Assembly: GCA_963739085.1 (NCBI GenBank)
Contig: CAVTZA010000013.1
Location: forward strand, 124,001 to 188,000
Source of the DNA: DATFQE01 sp963739085
Lineage (GTDB): Bacteria; Actinomycetota; Thermoleophilia; Gaiellales; Gaiellaceae
Reading direction: 5' to 3'
DNA: 64,000 nt
Shown here: in pieces, positions 32,554 through 41,376 of the stretch
Position numbering within the stretch: the stretch's first letter is position 1
Layout: every line of letters starts with the position of its first letter
Notes under the pieces: model-generated
What the model was told of the DNA's origin: nothing
Seen by the model: the letters and a program-made list of their open reading frames with translations, nothing else
Database searches by the model: none
Made by a program: the position numbers and the translations under genes

Positions 32554-33849
32554 CTAGACCTTCGCCGCCGTCAGGGCCTCGGCCACCCGCTCGAGCCCGG
32601 CCGACCTGGACGCCTTCACGAGCACGACGTCACCCGGACGCACCAGCTCGTCAACGATGGTGACCGCCTCTTCGACGGTGGCGGCATGGCGCTCCTCCGC
32701 TACCCCCGCGCCGAGATAGCCGCGCGCGAGCTCGCCCACCGCCACGAGCACGTCGGCGTTGGCGGCCGCCGCCCGCCCGGTCTGCTCGTGGTATGCCGGT
32801 GCGTCGGTGCCCAGCTCGGCCATCTCGCCGAGCACGGCGACGCGCCGGCGGTCGCCCGCACGGGCCGACAGGTGCATGAGCGATGCCTCCATCGAGACCG
32901 GGTTGGCGTTGTACGCGTCGTTGATGAGCAGTCCTTCGCCGGGGAGCGGCGTTTCCTCCCCGCGCCAGCGCGAGAACGCGATCCGGTCCGCACCCTCCTG
33001 GGCCCCTTCGAGCGGCAGACCGAGCGCCTCGTAGGCGAGGAGTGCGGCGGCGGCGTTGTCCGCCTGGTGGCGTGCGGTGAAGTTGACCCGGAGCGCGAGC
33101 TCACGGCCGTGAAGGTCGAAGACGACGTCGGCGTGACCCTCCTGCGCTGCGAACGAGGTCACCGAAGCGTCGCCGCCCGGGCCGAAGCGGCGCAGCTCGA
33201 TGTCGTCGCGCTGCAGGAACGGCTCCAGCTCCGGGGCGTCTGCGGGTGCGACGGCCACGCCGCCCGCCGGCAGCGCCGCGACGATCTCGGCCTTCGCCTC
33301 GGCGACTCGCTCGACGGTGCCGAGAAGCTCGAGGTGAACCGGCCCGACGCCGGTGACGACGCCGATGTCCGGCCGGGCGACCTCGCATAGCTCGGCGATC
33401 TGGCCTAGGCCGCGCATGCCCATCTCAGCGACGACGACCTCCGTGTCGGGCTCGATGCGTGCGAGCGTGAGCGGCAGACCGAGCTCGTTGTTGTGACCGC
33501 CTTCCGCTGCGACCGTCCTGGCATGCGGCGCGCAGAGCGCCGCCAGGATGTCCTTCGTCGACGTCTTGCCGGTGGAGCCGGTGATCCCGACGACGCGCGC
33601 GCGGCTCCGAGAGCGAACCGCGGAGCCGAGGGACGCGAGCGCCGCGAAGGCGTCCTCGGGCTCCAGCACCGCCGACGCTCCGCGCGCGAGCGCGTGCTTG
33701 CCGAAGTCGATGCCGGCGCCGACGGCGACGAACAGGTCGCCCTCCTCGATCAGCCGCGAGTCGATCCGGATTCCGGTCGCCTCGTCGGTCCAGCCCGCGC
33801 GGACGAGCCGCCCGAGCGCCTCGGCCTCGTCGAGCGGAAGCGGGATCAC
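32554..33849 (-). CDS. murF: UDP-N-acetylmuramoyl-tripeptide--D-alanyl-D-alanine ligase
   Basis: Adds D-Ala-D-Ala to the stem peptide, 431 aa. P-loop GITGSTGKTSTKDILA, central NINDAYNANP equivalent LLINDAYNANPVSM and C-terminal VLGEMAELG. GTG 33849 (VIPLPLDEAEALGRL) overlaps the true murE stop (GTGA 33846-33849). In the sequence as given murE runs on into murF without a stop because of a one-base insertion at about 33924, creating an apparent 909-aa double ligase. I treat murF as a separate gene. Confidence 0.93.
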   Translation of the reverse strand: MIPLPLDEAEALGRLVRAGWTDEATGIRIDSRLIEEGDLFVAVGAGIDFGKHALARGASAVLEPEDAFAALASLGSAVRSRSRARVVGITGSTGKTSTKDILAALCAPHARTVAAEGGHNNELGLPLTLARIEPDTEVVVAEMGMRGLGQIAELCEVARPDIGVVTGVGPVHLELLGTVERVAEAKAEIVAALPAGGVAVAPADAPELEPFLQRDDIELRRFGPGGDASVTSFAAQEGHADVVFDLHGRELALRVNFTARHQADNAAAALLAYEALGLPLEGAQEGADRIAFSRWRGEETPLPGEGLLINDAYNANPVSMEASLMHLSARAGDRRRVAVLGEMAELGTDAPAYHEQTGRAAAANADVLVAVGELARGYLGAGVAEERHAATVEEAVTIVDELVRPGDVVLVKASRSAGLERVAEALTAAKV

Positions 33850-35283
33850 GCAGTCGCCCCCAACGAGCGCAGCGCCTCGCGGGCGACGTCGCGATCGTCG
33901 AAGGGGAGCACCTCGCCGGCGAAGCTCCTGACCCTGCTCGTGGCCCTTGCCGGCGATCACGACGACATCTCCGGGCTCCGCGGCCTCGACCGCGCGGGCG
34001 ATGGCCGCACGTCGATCGGGCTCGACCTCCAGCCGGCCGGGAGCGCCCGCGACGACCTCCTCGATGATCGCGAGCGGGTCCTCGCTCCGGGGGTTGTCCG
34101 AGGTGACGATCGCGACGTCGGCCAGGTCTGCGGCGATGGCGCCCATCAGCGGGCGCTTGGCGCGGTCACGGTCGCCGCCGCAGCCGAAGACGCAGAGCAC
34201 GCGTCCGGCGGCGAGGTCGCGCGCGGTGCGCAGGACGTTCTCGAGCGCACCGGGCTTGTGCGAGTAGTCGACGACCACCGTGAACGGCTGGCCTTCCTCG
34301 ACGGTCTCGAAGCGTCCGGGCACGCCTTCGACCCCGGCCACGCCCTCCGCGATCGCTTCGTCGGGCACGTCGAGGAGCAGTGCGACGGCGACCGCGGCCA
34401 GGACGTTCTCGACGTTGAAGCGACCGCGAAGCCGCGTCTCCAGCTCGATCCCGCCGGCGCGGAAGCGGCCGTTCTCCAAACCCTCCGGCCGGATCTCGGC
34501 GTCGTCGGCGAACCCGAAGCTCAGGACAGGCGCCCGGCCGAGTGCCTGCAGCTCGTCGGCGAGCCCGCGGCCGTAGCGGTCGCCGACGTTGACGGCCGCG
34601 GGCGGCGGCTCGGGCCCGACGAAGAGCCGCCGCTTGGCGGCGTAGTACCGCTCCATCGTCCCGTGGAAGTCGAGGTGCTCCTCGCTGAGGTTCGTGAAGG
34701 CGAGCGCAGAGAAGCGGACGCCGGCGAGCCGGCCGAGCTCGGAGCCATGGGAGGTCGCCTCGAGCGCGACGCTCCGGTCGCCCGCGTCGAGCATCGCGCG
34801 GAAGGCGCGCTGGAGGTCGATCGCCTCAGGCGTCGTCCGCACTGCGGGGCGGCGTTGGCCGCCGATCCGGCTCTCGACGGTGCCCATCAAGCCCGGCCGC
34901 CGACCGGCGGCTGCGAGGATCGAGTAGAGGAGGTAGGTCGTGGTGGTCTTGCCGGTCGTCCCGGTCACGCCGGCCACCTCGAGCTCCCGTGTGGGGTGGC
35001 CGAAGAAGGCTGCTGCGGCGGCGGGCATCGCGGCCCGCGTGTCCTCGACGACGACCTGGGGAACCGCGACGGGGAGCTTGCGCTCGACGGCGAGAGCGAC
35101 GGCGCCGCGCTCGACCGCGGCGGCGGCGAAGTCGTGCCCGTCGGCGCGCGATCCTGGGACGCAAAAGAAGAGCGCACCGGCCCTGACGCCGCCCACCGCG
35201 TACGCCAGGTCCTCGATCTTCACCGAGTCGTCGCCGACGACCTCCTTGGGCGAGAGCGCCGCACTGAGCTCACGCAGCTCCAT
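33846..35283 (-). CDS. murE: UDP-MurNAc-dipeptide--meso-DAP ligase, one inserted base
   Basis: Adds the third stem residue, 478 aa after correction. ATP loop GVTGTTGKTTTTYLLY, EATSHGSELGRLAG, NLSEEHLDFHGTMERY, and TSDNPRSEDP near residue 400. DNPR is the motif that recognises meso-diaminopimelate, so the organism should have A1-gamma type peptidoglycan. Near the end, GAGCTTC (extra base at about 33924) changes EFAGEVLPFDDRDVAREAL into an Arg-rich run and removes the stop; deleting it restores the conserved tail and a TGA overlapping murF. ATG 35283 is the family start. Confidence 0.93.
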
Positions 35284-35324
35284 CGACCGGCGAGGTTAGC
35301 GAGCGTGCGGCGCTTCGACGACTG

Positions 35325-36215
35325 CTAACGGACGACGATCGGTTGCCAGTCCGGCAAGGCGCCTCCTCTACCGCCCCTCGTGAGCGGCCGCGCCCTCGTT
35401 CCATCCGCATTCATCACGTAGATGTGCTCGGTGCCTCCGACCTTCCTCCCGAAGGCGATCAAGCGGCCGTCGGGCGACCAGGACGGAGCTCCGTCGTCGG
35501 AGCGGCCTCGAGAGAGGCGGCGCTGCGCACGCCCATCGGCATTCATGGCGTAGATCGCACTCCGTCCGCCGACCTCGCGCTGAAACGCGAGGCGATTGCC
35601 CGACGGCGCCCAGGTCGGGCCAGTATCGCCCGGCCCCCGAGTCAGACGCCGTGCTCGACTGCCGTTGGCGTTCACGACCTCGATCCACAGGCTCTTGCCA
35701 CGCACCCGGACGTAGGCGATCCTCTGTCCACGCGGCGACCACGCGGCGTAGACCGCGTCGCCTACGACCTTCCGCTGCTGACTGCCGTCGGCGCGCATGA
35801 CGTAGAGGTCGAAGGCCGTGCCGCGACCCCTGCTGAAGGCGATTCTCGTTCCGTCAGGCGACCAGCTCGGGAAAAGATCGACCTTCGGATTCCTGGTCAG
35901 CCGCGTCTGGGCCTCGCCGTCAACGTCCATCACGTAGATCTCGCCGTTGCCGTCGCGCTCGCTGGAGAACGCGATCTTGCTTCCGTCCGGCGACCAGACG
36001 GCCCGGCAGCAGTCGTCGGCCGCAGCGGTCGTGAGCCTCGCCTCGCCGGTCCCGTCGGAACCGATGGTGAAGATGTCGAGATTCCCGCCACGCGTGCTGT
36101 GGAAGGCAATCTTGCCGTTCTTCTTCGCCGAAGGACCTGTCGGGCCGAGTGCCGACGTGGAGCCAACCAGCGCCAGCGCTACGAGCAGAGGCGCCGTCCA
36201 GAAGGCGAGGCGCAT
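35325..36215 (-). CDS. Exported TolB-like PD40 beta-propeller protein
   Basis: 296 aa with an N-terminal signal peptide (MRLAFWTAPLLVALALVGSTS) and six PD40/WD40-like repeats of the form WSPDGSKIAFSSERDGNGEIYVM. Such six-bladed propellers are like the C-terminal domain of TolB but the TolB N-terminal domain is missing, and the Tol system is not expected in a monoderm. It probably works outside the membrane as a binding protein. Unusual position: it lies between ftsI and murE, on the same strand, 44 nt from ftsI and 41 nt from murE. A CAGAAT box 6 nt before its ATG suggests its own leaderless promoter. Confidence 0.85.
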   Translation of the reverse strand: MRLAFWTAPLLVALALVGSTSALGPTGPSAKKNGKIAFHSTRGGNLDIFTIGSDGTGEARLTTAAADDCCRAVWSPDGSKIAFSSERDGNGEIYVMDVDGEAQTRLTRNPKVDLFPSWSPDGTRIAFSRGRGTAFDLYVMRADGSQQRKVVGDAVYAAWSPRGQRIAYVRVRGKSLWIEVVNANGSRARRLTRGPGDTGPTWAPSGNRLAFQREVGGRSAIYAMNADGRAQRRLSRGRSDDGAPSWSPDGRLIAFGRKVGGTEHIYVMNADGTRARPLTRGGRGGALPDWQPIVVR

Positions 36216-36259
36216 GCGGGCATTCTGCTCCTAGGCCGGGGAAGGCACAACCCTGGCCG

Positions 36260-37954
36260 TCAGGGAGTTGATGCGGCGACCTGACCGATGTCGTCCGGGG
36301 GGATCTCGAGGTACTGCAGGGCATAGCGCGCGATCTCCTGGAATGCCGGCGCGGCGACGACCCCGCCCCAGATCGCCCCGTGAGGCTCGTCGACGGAGAC
36401 GAGCACGACGAGCCGCGGCGCGCTCGCGGGCACGACCCCGACGAAGGACGCGACGTAGCGCGAGTCGGAGTAGCCGCCGTTCTCGGGCTTCGACGCGGTC
36501 CCCGTCTTGCCGGCCACGCTGTAGCCGTCGAGGCGGGCGAGTGCCCCCGTGCCGCCGGCCTCGTTGACGACGTCCTGCATCATCGCCATCACCTGCGACG
36601 CGACGGGCTTGCCGATGATCCGCCGTCGCGCCGGCGGCGCCATGGGGTGTGTCCCGATCCGCTTGACGAGGTGCGGCCGGACCCAGACGCCTCCGTTGGC
36701 CACGGCGCCGTAGGCGGCGGCCATCTGCACCGGCGTCACGGCGATGCCCTGGCCGATCGGGACGTTGCCGATCGTCGAGCCGGACCAGTTCTCGACCGGC
36801 AGGACGATGCCGCGCGTCTCGCCCGGGAAGTCGATCCCGGTCTTGCGCCCGAACCCGAAGCGGTCGATCCAGCGTGCGAGCCGGTTCTGGCCGACCATTT
36901 CGGCGACGGTGATCGTCCCGACGTTCGAGGACCGGGAAAGGATCTGGGCCACGGTCATCCGCTCGGTGCCGCGCTCGTGCGAGTCGTGGATCCTGCGGTC
37001 CGCCACCTCGATCTCGTACGGCAGCAGGAACGACGTGCTCGGGGACACGACGCCGGTCGAGAGCGCCGCGGCGATCGTCACCACCTTGAACGTCGAGCCG
37101 GGCTCGTACGTGTCCGTGACCGCCCGGTTTCGCTGCATGTCACGCGGGACGAGGCCGTACTTGTTCGCGTCGAAGCCCGGCACGACCGCCATCGCGAGGA
37201 CCTCGCCGTTCCGAGGGTCGAGCACGATCGCCGAGCCCGCGAGCGCGCCCCAGTTCGTGACCGTGCGCTGGAGGACGCTCTCGGCGTAGGACTGGATCGT
37301 GTGGTCGATCGTGAGCACGACGTCGGAGCCGTCGCGGGCCGGCTTGGACTCGACGACGTCGATCGACCGGCCGCTCGGGTCGCGGATGTAGCGCTCGTGC
37401 CCCGGGAGGCCGGAGAGCTGCTTGTCGAACCCCAGCTCGAGCCCGGCCAGGCCGCGGTTGTCCGTTCCCGCGTAGCCCAGCACCTGCGAGGCGATCCGGC
37501 CCTGCGGGTACGCACGGCGCTCCTCCGACGTGAAGAAGATCCCCGTGAGCCCGCGCTCCTTCAGCTTGCCGGCGCGCAGCGGATCGGCTTTGCGAGCGAG
37601 GTAGACGAACCCGCGCGAGCGGTCGGCCAGCTTCGGATAGAGCTTCTCGGGGTCGAGCCCGAGGTCCTTGCCGACCGCGAGCGCCGCCGCGCGCGGGTCC
37701 GCGACTTGGCGCGGGTTGGCGGAGACGGTGGTCGCGTCGCGGCCGATTGCCAGCTGTAGGCCGGTGCGGTCGAGCAGGGAGCCCCGGCCCGCGGGGAGCG
37801 TCACGGTCGAGTCGTGCTGCTCGGTGGCGAGGCGCGAGAGCGTTCCGGCCTGGACGGCCTGGAGCCAGAACGCCCGGCCGAGCATCGCCGCGAACGCGAG
37901 CGCGAAGACCGCGAGCAGGAAGCGGATCCGGCGGTTGGCGTAGCGCGCGCTCAC
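36260..37954 (-). CDS. ftsI: Septal peptidoglycan transpeptidase FtsI (PBP3-type)
   Basis: Class B penicillin-binding protein, 564 aa. N-terminal membrane anchor (FLLAVFALAFAAMLGRAFWL), dimerisation/pedestal domain starting PAGRGSLLDRTG, then the transpeptidase with the active-site serine in EPGSTFKVV (SxxK), SSN in LSRSSNVGT and KTG in VAGKTGTASK. No PASTA domain follows. The ATG overlaps the ftsL stop by 4 nt (ATGA). Partner of FtsW. Confidence 0.95.
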   Translation of the reverse strand: MSARYANRRIRFLLAVFALAFAAMLGRAFWLQAVQAGTLSRLATEQHDSTVTLPAGRGSLLDRTGLQLAIGRDATTVSANPRQVADPRAAALAVGKDLGLDPEKLYPKLADRSRGFVYLARKADPLRAGKLKERGLTGIFFTSEERRAYPQGRIASQVLGYAGTDNRGLAGLELGFDKQLSGLPGHERYIRDPSGRSIDVVESKPARDGSDVVLTIDHTIQSYAESVLQRTVTNWGALAGSAIVLDPRNGEVLAMAVVPGFDANKYGLVPRDMQRNRAVTDTYEPGSTFKVVTIAAALSTGVVSPSTSFLLPYEIEVADRRIHDSHERGTERMTVAQILSRSSNVGTITVAEMVGQNRLARWIDRFGFGRKTGIDFPGETRGIVLPVENWSGSTIGNVPIGQGIAVTPVQMAAAYGAVANGGVWVRPHLVKRIGTHPMAPPARRRIIGKPVASQVMAMMQDVVNEAGGTGALARLDGYSVAGKTGTASKPENGGYSDSRYVASFVGVVPASAPRLVVLVSVDEPHGAIWGGVVAAPAFQEIARYALQYLEIPPDDIGQVAASTP

Positions 37955-38325
37955 CGGCCGCCGGGCTCGAGCGTGAGATAGGTCGCCTGGTCCGGCTCGG
38001 CCGGGACGAGGCCAAGACGCGTGCGGGCGAGCGCCTGGATGCGGCCGGAGGCCTCGACCGCGGCGAGCCTCGACGCGAGCTCGCTATTCGACGCCCGGAG
38101 CTCGTGCTTCTCGCGCGCGAGGTCGTCGAGCTGCACGTTCAACTGCAGGACGGCGACGTTCAGCGCGACCACTCCTGCGAGCAGGACGGTCACGAAGACG
38201 ATCCAGACGATCCCGCCCGCGACACCCTTCGACCTGACGGGGCGCCGCTTGGGGGCCGCGCGCGGCTTCGGGCGCGCCGTCCCCGGGCGGGCGCCGGTGC
38301 GGGCTGCCGCCGCGCCGGCTGCCAT
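37951..38325 (-). CDS. ftsL: FtsL-like septum protein
   Basis: 124-residue bitopic protein: a basic, Pro/Ala-rich cytoplasmic part (residues 1-35), one span (GGIVWIVFVTVLLAGVVAL), and a leucine-zipper coiled coil (LQLNVQLDDLAREKHELRAS in part). The sequence itself is poorly conserved; the assignment relies on this architecture and on the position between rsmH and ftsI. It activates FtsWI with FtsB-type partners. It directly abuts rsmH, with no gap. Confidence 0.85.
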   Translation of the reverse strand: MAAGAAAARTGARPGTARPKPRAAPKRRPVRSKGVAGGIVWIVFVTVLLAGVVALNVAVLQLNVQLDDLAREKHELRASNSELASRLAAVEASGRIQALARTRLGLVPAEPDQATYLTLEPGGR

Positions 38326-39285
38326 CTACGCCGTCCTCACCGCGGCGCGCAGGCGTGCCGACGCCGAGCGCGGGTTCGCCGCCACCTCACGATTGGACGG
38401 GCGCACGGCCTTCCGGCCGAGCGCCCGTAGCTCGGGTTCTTTTCCGCAGACGCAGATCGGGAAGTCGGGCGGGCAGGTGCAGCCTTTCTCCTTGTCCCGC
38501 AGAAATCGCTTGACGAGCCGGTCTTCGAGCGAGTGGAAGCTGATCACCGCGAGGCGACCTCCGGGCCGGAGCATGTCGAACGCCGCCGGCAGAGCGGCCT
38601 CGAGCTCGCCGAGCTCGTCGTTGACGGCGATGCGCAGCGCCTGGAAGACGCGCTTGGCCGGGTGCCCGTCGCCGAAACGAGCCGGAGCGGGGATCGCCGA
38701 GCGGATGATCTCGACGAGCTCGCCGGTGCGCTCGATCGGACGGCGACGGCGCTCCCGGCCGATGGCCCTGGCGATCTGGCGTGCGTACCGCTCCTCGCCG
38801 TAGCGCCTGAAGATCTGCGTCAGCTCGCGCTCGCTCGACTCGTTGACCAGGTCGCGCGCTGAGACCTCGCCGCGCGGGTCCATGCGCATGTCGAGCGGCG
38901 CGTCGACCGCGTACGAGAAGCCGCGCTCCGGGCGGTCGAGCTGCATCGACGAGACGCCGAGGTCGAGCAGGATCGCGTCCGCTCGCACGTCGTTCTCGGC
39001 AAGCTGGCGGAGCACGATTGACGCCTCGCCGCGCAGGAAGCGCGCCTGCAGGCCGGTCTCCCGCTTGAAGCGGTCGAAATACGGGCGCACCGTCGGGTCG
39101 CGGTCGATCGCGATGAACTTGCCCTTCCCGCGGAGGTCGGCCGCCAGCAGCGAGGCGTGGCCGCCCGCGCCGAAGGTGGCGTCGACGACCGTCTCGCCCG
39201 GTTGCACGGCGAGCAGCTCGCGAACCTCGGAGGCGAGAACCGGAAGGTGATCAGTCGAGCTTGGCTGCAAGGCGTTCGGCAACAT
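38326..39285 (-). CDS. rsmH: 16S rRNA m4C1402 methyltransferase RsmH (MraW)
   Basis: SAM-dependent N4-methyltransferase for C1402 in the ribosomal decoding centre, 319 aa. SAM-binding VVDATFGAGGHASLL, DLGVSSMQLDRPERGFSY, and C-terminal VISFHSLEDRLVKRF are the classical blocks. ATG 39285 lies inside the last 35 nt of mraZ, so the two overlap. Confidence 0.96.
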   Translation of the reverse strand: MLPNALQPSSTDHLPVLASEVRELLAVQPGETVVDATFGAGGHASLLAADLRGKGKFIAIDRDPTVRPYFDRFKRETGLQARFLRGEASIVLRQLAENDVRADAILLDLGVSSMQLDRPERGFSYAVDAPLDMRMDPRGEVSARDLVNESSERELTQIFRRYGEERYARQIARAIGRERRRRPIERTGELVEIIRSAIPAPARFGDGHPAKRVFQALRIAVNDELGELEAALPAAFDMLRPGGRLAVISFHSLEDRLVKRFLRDKEKGCTCPPDFPICVCGKEPELRALGRKAVRPSNREVAANPRSASARLRAAVRTA

Positions 39286-39685
39286 GCTCAGCGCTCCCTT
39301 CGACCTCTTTCAACTGCTTGCGCCACGTGTCCCGGTCCCAGATCTCGGCCCGGTCGCCGACGCCCGCCACGACCACCTCCTTGCCGAGGCCAGCGTGCTG
39401 CAGGAGGGCGGCCGGGATCGTCACGCGGCCCTGCTTGTCCGGTGTGTCCTCGGAAGCGCCGGCGTAGTAGTAGCGGTGCATCTGCCTGGCTTCCTTGCTG
39501 AACGGGTTGAGCGGGTCGAGCCAGGAGGCCACCATTCGCTCCCACTGCTCGCGGGGGTAGGCCGAGAGACATCCCTCCAGGCCGCGGGTGACCACCACTC
39601 CTCCAGCGAAGCCCTCGCGGAACCGGGCCGGAAGCGTGAGCCGGTTCTTGTCATCGATCGTGTGGTCGAACTCGCCGAGAAGCAT
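39251..39685 (-). CDS. mraZ: Transcriptional regulator MraZ
   Basis: 144-residue AbrB-like double-swapped-hairpin protein that binds repeats upstream of its own operon and controls dcw transcription. Both halves carry the motif: DDKNRLTLPARFRE near residue 12 and DKQGRVTIPAALLQ near residue 84. Length matches the family. It is the head gene of the cluster, preceded by a promoter overlapping four GTGG boxes. Confidence 0.95.
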   Translation of the reverse strand: MLLGEFDHTIDDKNRLTLPARFREGFAGGVVVTRGLEGCLSAYPREQWERMVASWLDPLNPFSKEARQMHRYYYAGASEDTPDKQGRVTIPAALLQHAGLGKEVVVAGVGDRAEIWDRDTWRKQLKEVEGSAEHVAERLAAKLD

Positions 39686-39704
39686 GGACTCCGGGGCTGG
39701 GAGT

Positions 39705-39744
39705 GATTTCCACTTTCCCCCACTCTAAACCACGATCCCCCACT
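39705..39744 (-). promoter_or_regulatory. Four MraZ operator repeats
   Basis: On the minus strand four 10-bp units follow each other: AGTGGGGGAT, CGTGGTTTAG, AGTGGGGGAA, AGTGGAAATC. Each carries GTGG at the same place, one per helical turn, as in known MraZ boxes (TGGG direct repeats with 10-bp period). They lie across the spacer and -10 of the mraZ promoter, which fits autorepression. Confidence 0.85.
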
Positions 39745-39750
39745 CCGCAA
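39722..39750 (-). promoter_or_regulatory. mraZ (dcw cluster) promoter
   Basis: A -35 TTGCGG (39745-39750), 17-bp spacer and -10 TAGAGT (39722-39727) on the minus strand, 36 nt before the mraZ ATG. The operator repeats overlap it. This is probably the main promoter for the whole 15-kb cluster. Confidence 0.7.
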
Positions 39751-40240
39751 CCCTTGCATCCCCAGCGGAACGCCTAGCACCGACCGCTCGGCCCCCGCTC
39801 AGTGGAGGCGACGGGGACTCGGCACGACGCACTCGCCCCAGAGGGGAACGCGTCGGCAACCTTTACTCAGGCCGTAGCCGCGACCGAGGCCGGCGTGACC
39901 TTTCGCACCTCGATCAACTTTCGGCGCCCCGCCCGGGGCTTCCGAGAAAGGCGAGCTCTCGCTTCGCTAGCCGCCGTTGCGCCGTACGTGGGCGAGCACC
40001 TGGGCGGCCTCGTCGATGTTGCGGACCGCCTCGGCCAGACCGGGCCCCGTGCCATTCGAGCCGGCGGTTGAAAGGGTCGATCGCGCGGAAGCCCGAGCCC
40101 CCGCGCGACGCGTCGCCGGTGCTCGCACATCTGCGGGCACGAGCACGATGGCCGCCTCCAACTTCAGGAGAGGGATTCCCAGGAGGCGGGCTCGAACCGA
40201 TGCTTCGACGACTGCCCCTTCGGAGAGGCGCCTTGCGCGA
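39751..40240. other. Long intergenic stretch upstream of the dcw cluster
   Basis: About 490 nt with no confident gene. One minus-strand frame ending at 39967 closes with a protein-like run (GLAEAVRNIDEAAQVLAHVR) and may be a fragment of a lost gene, but the codons before it are not convincing. A T-arm-like sequence near 40185-40200 does not fold as a tRNA. Confidence 0.4.
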
Positions 40241-40444
40241 TCAGGAATCGTCCCTCGCCCCCTCGAGGCGCCGCCGGAGCGACGAGATGCCCGCGCTTCC
40301 GGCGACGAGGCCGACGACGCCGCCCGCGACGAGGCCCGCCTTGAAGAGCCTGCTCTTCGTCACGTTGTCGGCGAGTCCGTCGAGCGAGTTACTCACCGTC
40401 TCGAGCATCCGCTCTGGCTCGTTCTTTCTCTCCAGGAGTCTCAT
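40241..40444 (-). CDS. 67-aa single-span membrane protein
   Basis: Starts MRLLERKNEPERMLETVSN, has one glycine-rich hydrophobic span (AGLVAGGVVGLVAGSAGIS) and ends with a charged tail (LRRRLEGARDDS). Family not recognised. Its ATG overlaps the stop of the upstream coiled-coil gene (ATGA), so the two are translated together. It is the last of three genes transcribed toward the dcw cluster, each small, charged and either membrane-anchored or coiled coil. Confidence 0.7.
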   Translation of the reverse strand: MRLLERKNEPERMLETVSNSLDGLADNVTKSRLFKAGLVAGGVVGLVAGSAGISSLRRRLEGARDDS

Positions 40445-41346
40445 CGCGACGTCCTCCCCCCACGGGAGGCGTTCGAGATGGCCTGGACGAGCTCGGACTT
40501 CGTCATGTTGGAGCGACCTTCGATACCGATGCTCGCCGCCAGCTCGACGAGCTCCGGCTTGCTGTAGGACCTCAGGCCGCCGTTGGTGTCTCGATTGAGC
40601 TCGCGTGCCCTGGTCTTCGCGGCGGCGAGTAGGTCTTCGCGAAGCTGCTCGGTCGCTTCGACTCGCGCCTCCGCGTCGGTCGCCTGCCGCTCTGCCTCGC
40701 CGGCGAGCTGCTGCGCCTCGCGATGAGCATCCTCGGCGGCCGCTCGGGCGGCCGCAACGGCCTCGTCTGCCAGTCGCTTTGCCTCCGCCTGAGCCTCGAT
40801 CGCCTCCTCCACGAGTTCCGCGGCTTCCTGCTGAGACGCCTCGGCCTCCTCTCGTGCTTCCTCGAGCTCGTCGTCGACCTCCGCCTGGACCTCCCGTCGC
40901 TGCTCTTCCGCATCCGCCTCGGCGGCCTGGCGCTCGCGCTTCACGAACTCGTCGGCCCGCTTTTGCGCCTCCGCGGTGCGGCGCTTGATCTGACGGCTGG
41001 TCTCGCGCTCCACATCCGTCATGCGGGCGCGCCCACGTTCGCTGACCTGTCGAGACTCGTCCGCAAGTGCTTTCGCCTCCCGGGCTGCTTCGAGAGCCCG
41101 ATCCTCGGCCTCTCGCGCACGCTCCGCGGCGTCTTGCGCGCGCTTGGCTCGGATTTCGACCGAGTCTCCTCCTATCGGCGTGGCATCGGCGACAGCTGCC
41201 CGTACTTGCCGCCCGCGATCGCGGGCGCCTGCTGCGGCGGACCCGGTGACGTTTCCAACCGCCTCAGCCGGCTTGAGGACCCGCGACACGAGCCACCCGG
41301 CGTTGGACGGCAACTCTCGCAAGCCTGTCCGTGTTCGGTCGAGCAC
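40441..41346 (-). CDS. Long coiled-coil protein with C-terminal Rho-N/SAP-like domain
   Basis: 301 aa. Residues 65-240 are an almost unbroken Ala/Glu/Arg coiled coil (for example ELEEAREEAEASQQEAAEL). The last ~45 residues, LRSYSKPELVELAASIGIEG followed by NMTKSELVQAIS, match the Rho-N/SAP-type helix-extended-loop-helix that binds nucleic acid. No membrane segment. The architecture suggests a fibrous tether or scaffold with a DNA/RNA-binding tip. It sits between two small membrane proteins in one operon: 30 nt after the upstream gene, ATGA overlap with the downstream one. Function not known to me. Confidence 0.75.
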   Translation of the reverse strand: MLDRTRTGLRELPSNAGWLVSRVLKPAEAVGNVTGSAAAGARDRGRQVRAAVADATPIGGDSVEIRAKRAQDAAERAREAEDRALEAAREAKALADESRQVSERGRARMTDVERETSRQIKRRTAEAQKRADEFVKRERQAAEADAEEQRREVQAEVDDELEEAREEAEASQQEAAELVEEAIEAQAEAKRLADEAVAAARAAAEDAHREAQQLAGEAERQATDAEARVEATEQLREDLLAAAKTRARELNRDTNGGLRSYSKPELVELAASIGIEGRSNMTKSELVQAISNASRGGRTSR

Positions 41347-41376
41347 GAGAACACCTCCCTTCGGATCGAATGCGGT

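Noticed and set aside
32554..35283. A genuine MurE-MurF bifunctional enzyme
   Set aside because: One inserted base explains it; the corrected genes have family-like ends and the usual 4-nt overlap.
40150..40235. A possible tRNA on the minus strand (GGTTCGAGCCC T-loop)
   Set aside because: Only three pairs form in the T-stem and no matching acceptor or anticodon arm can be drawn.
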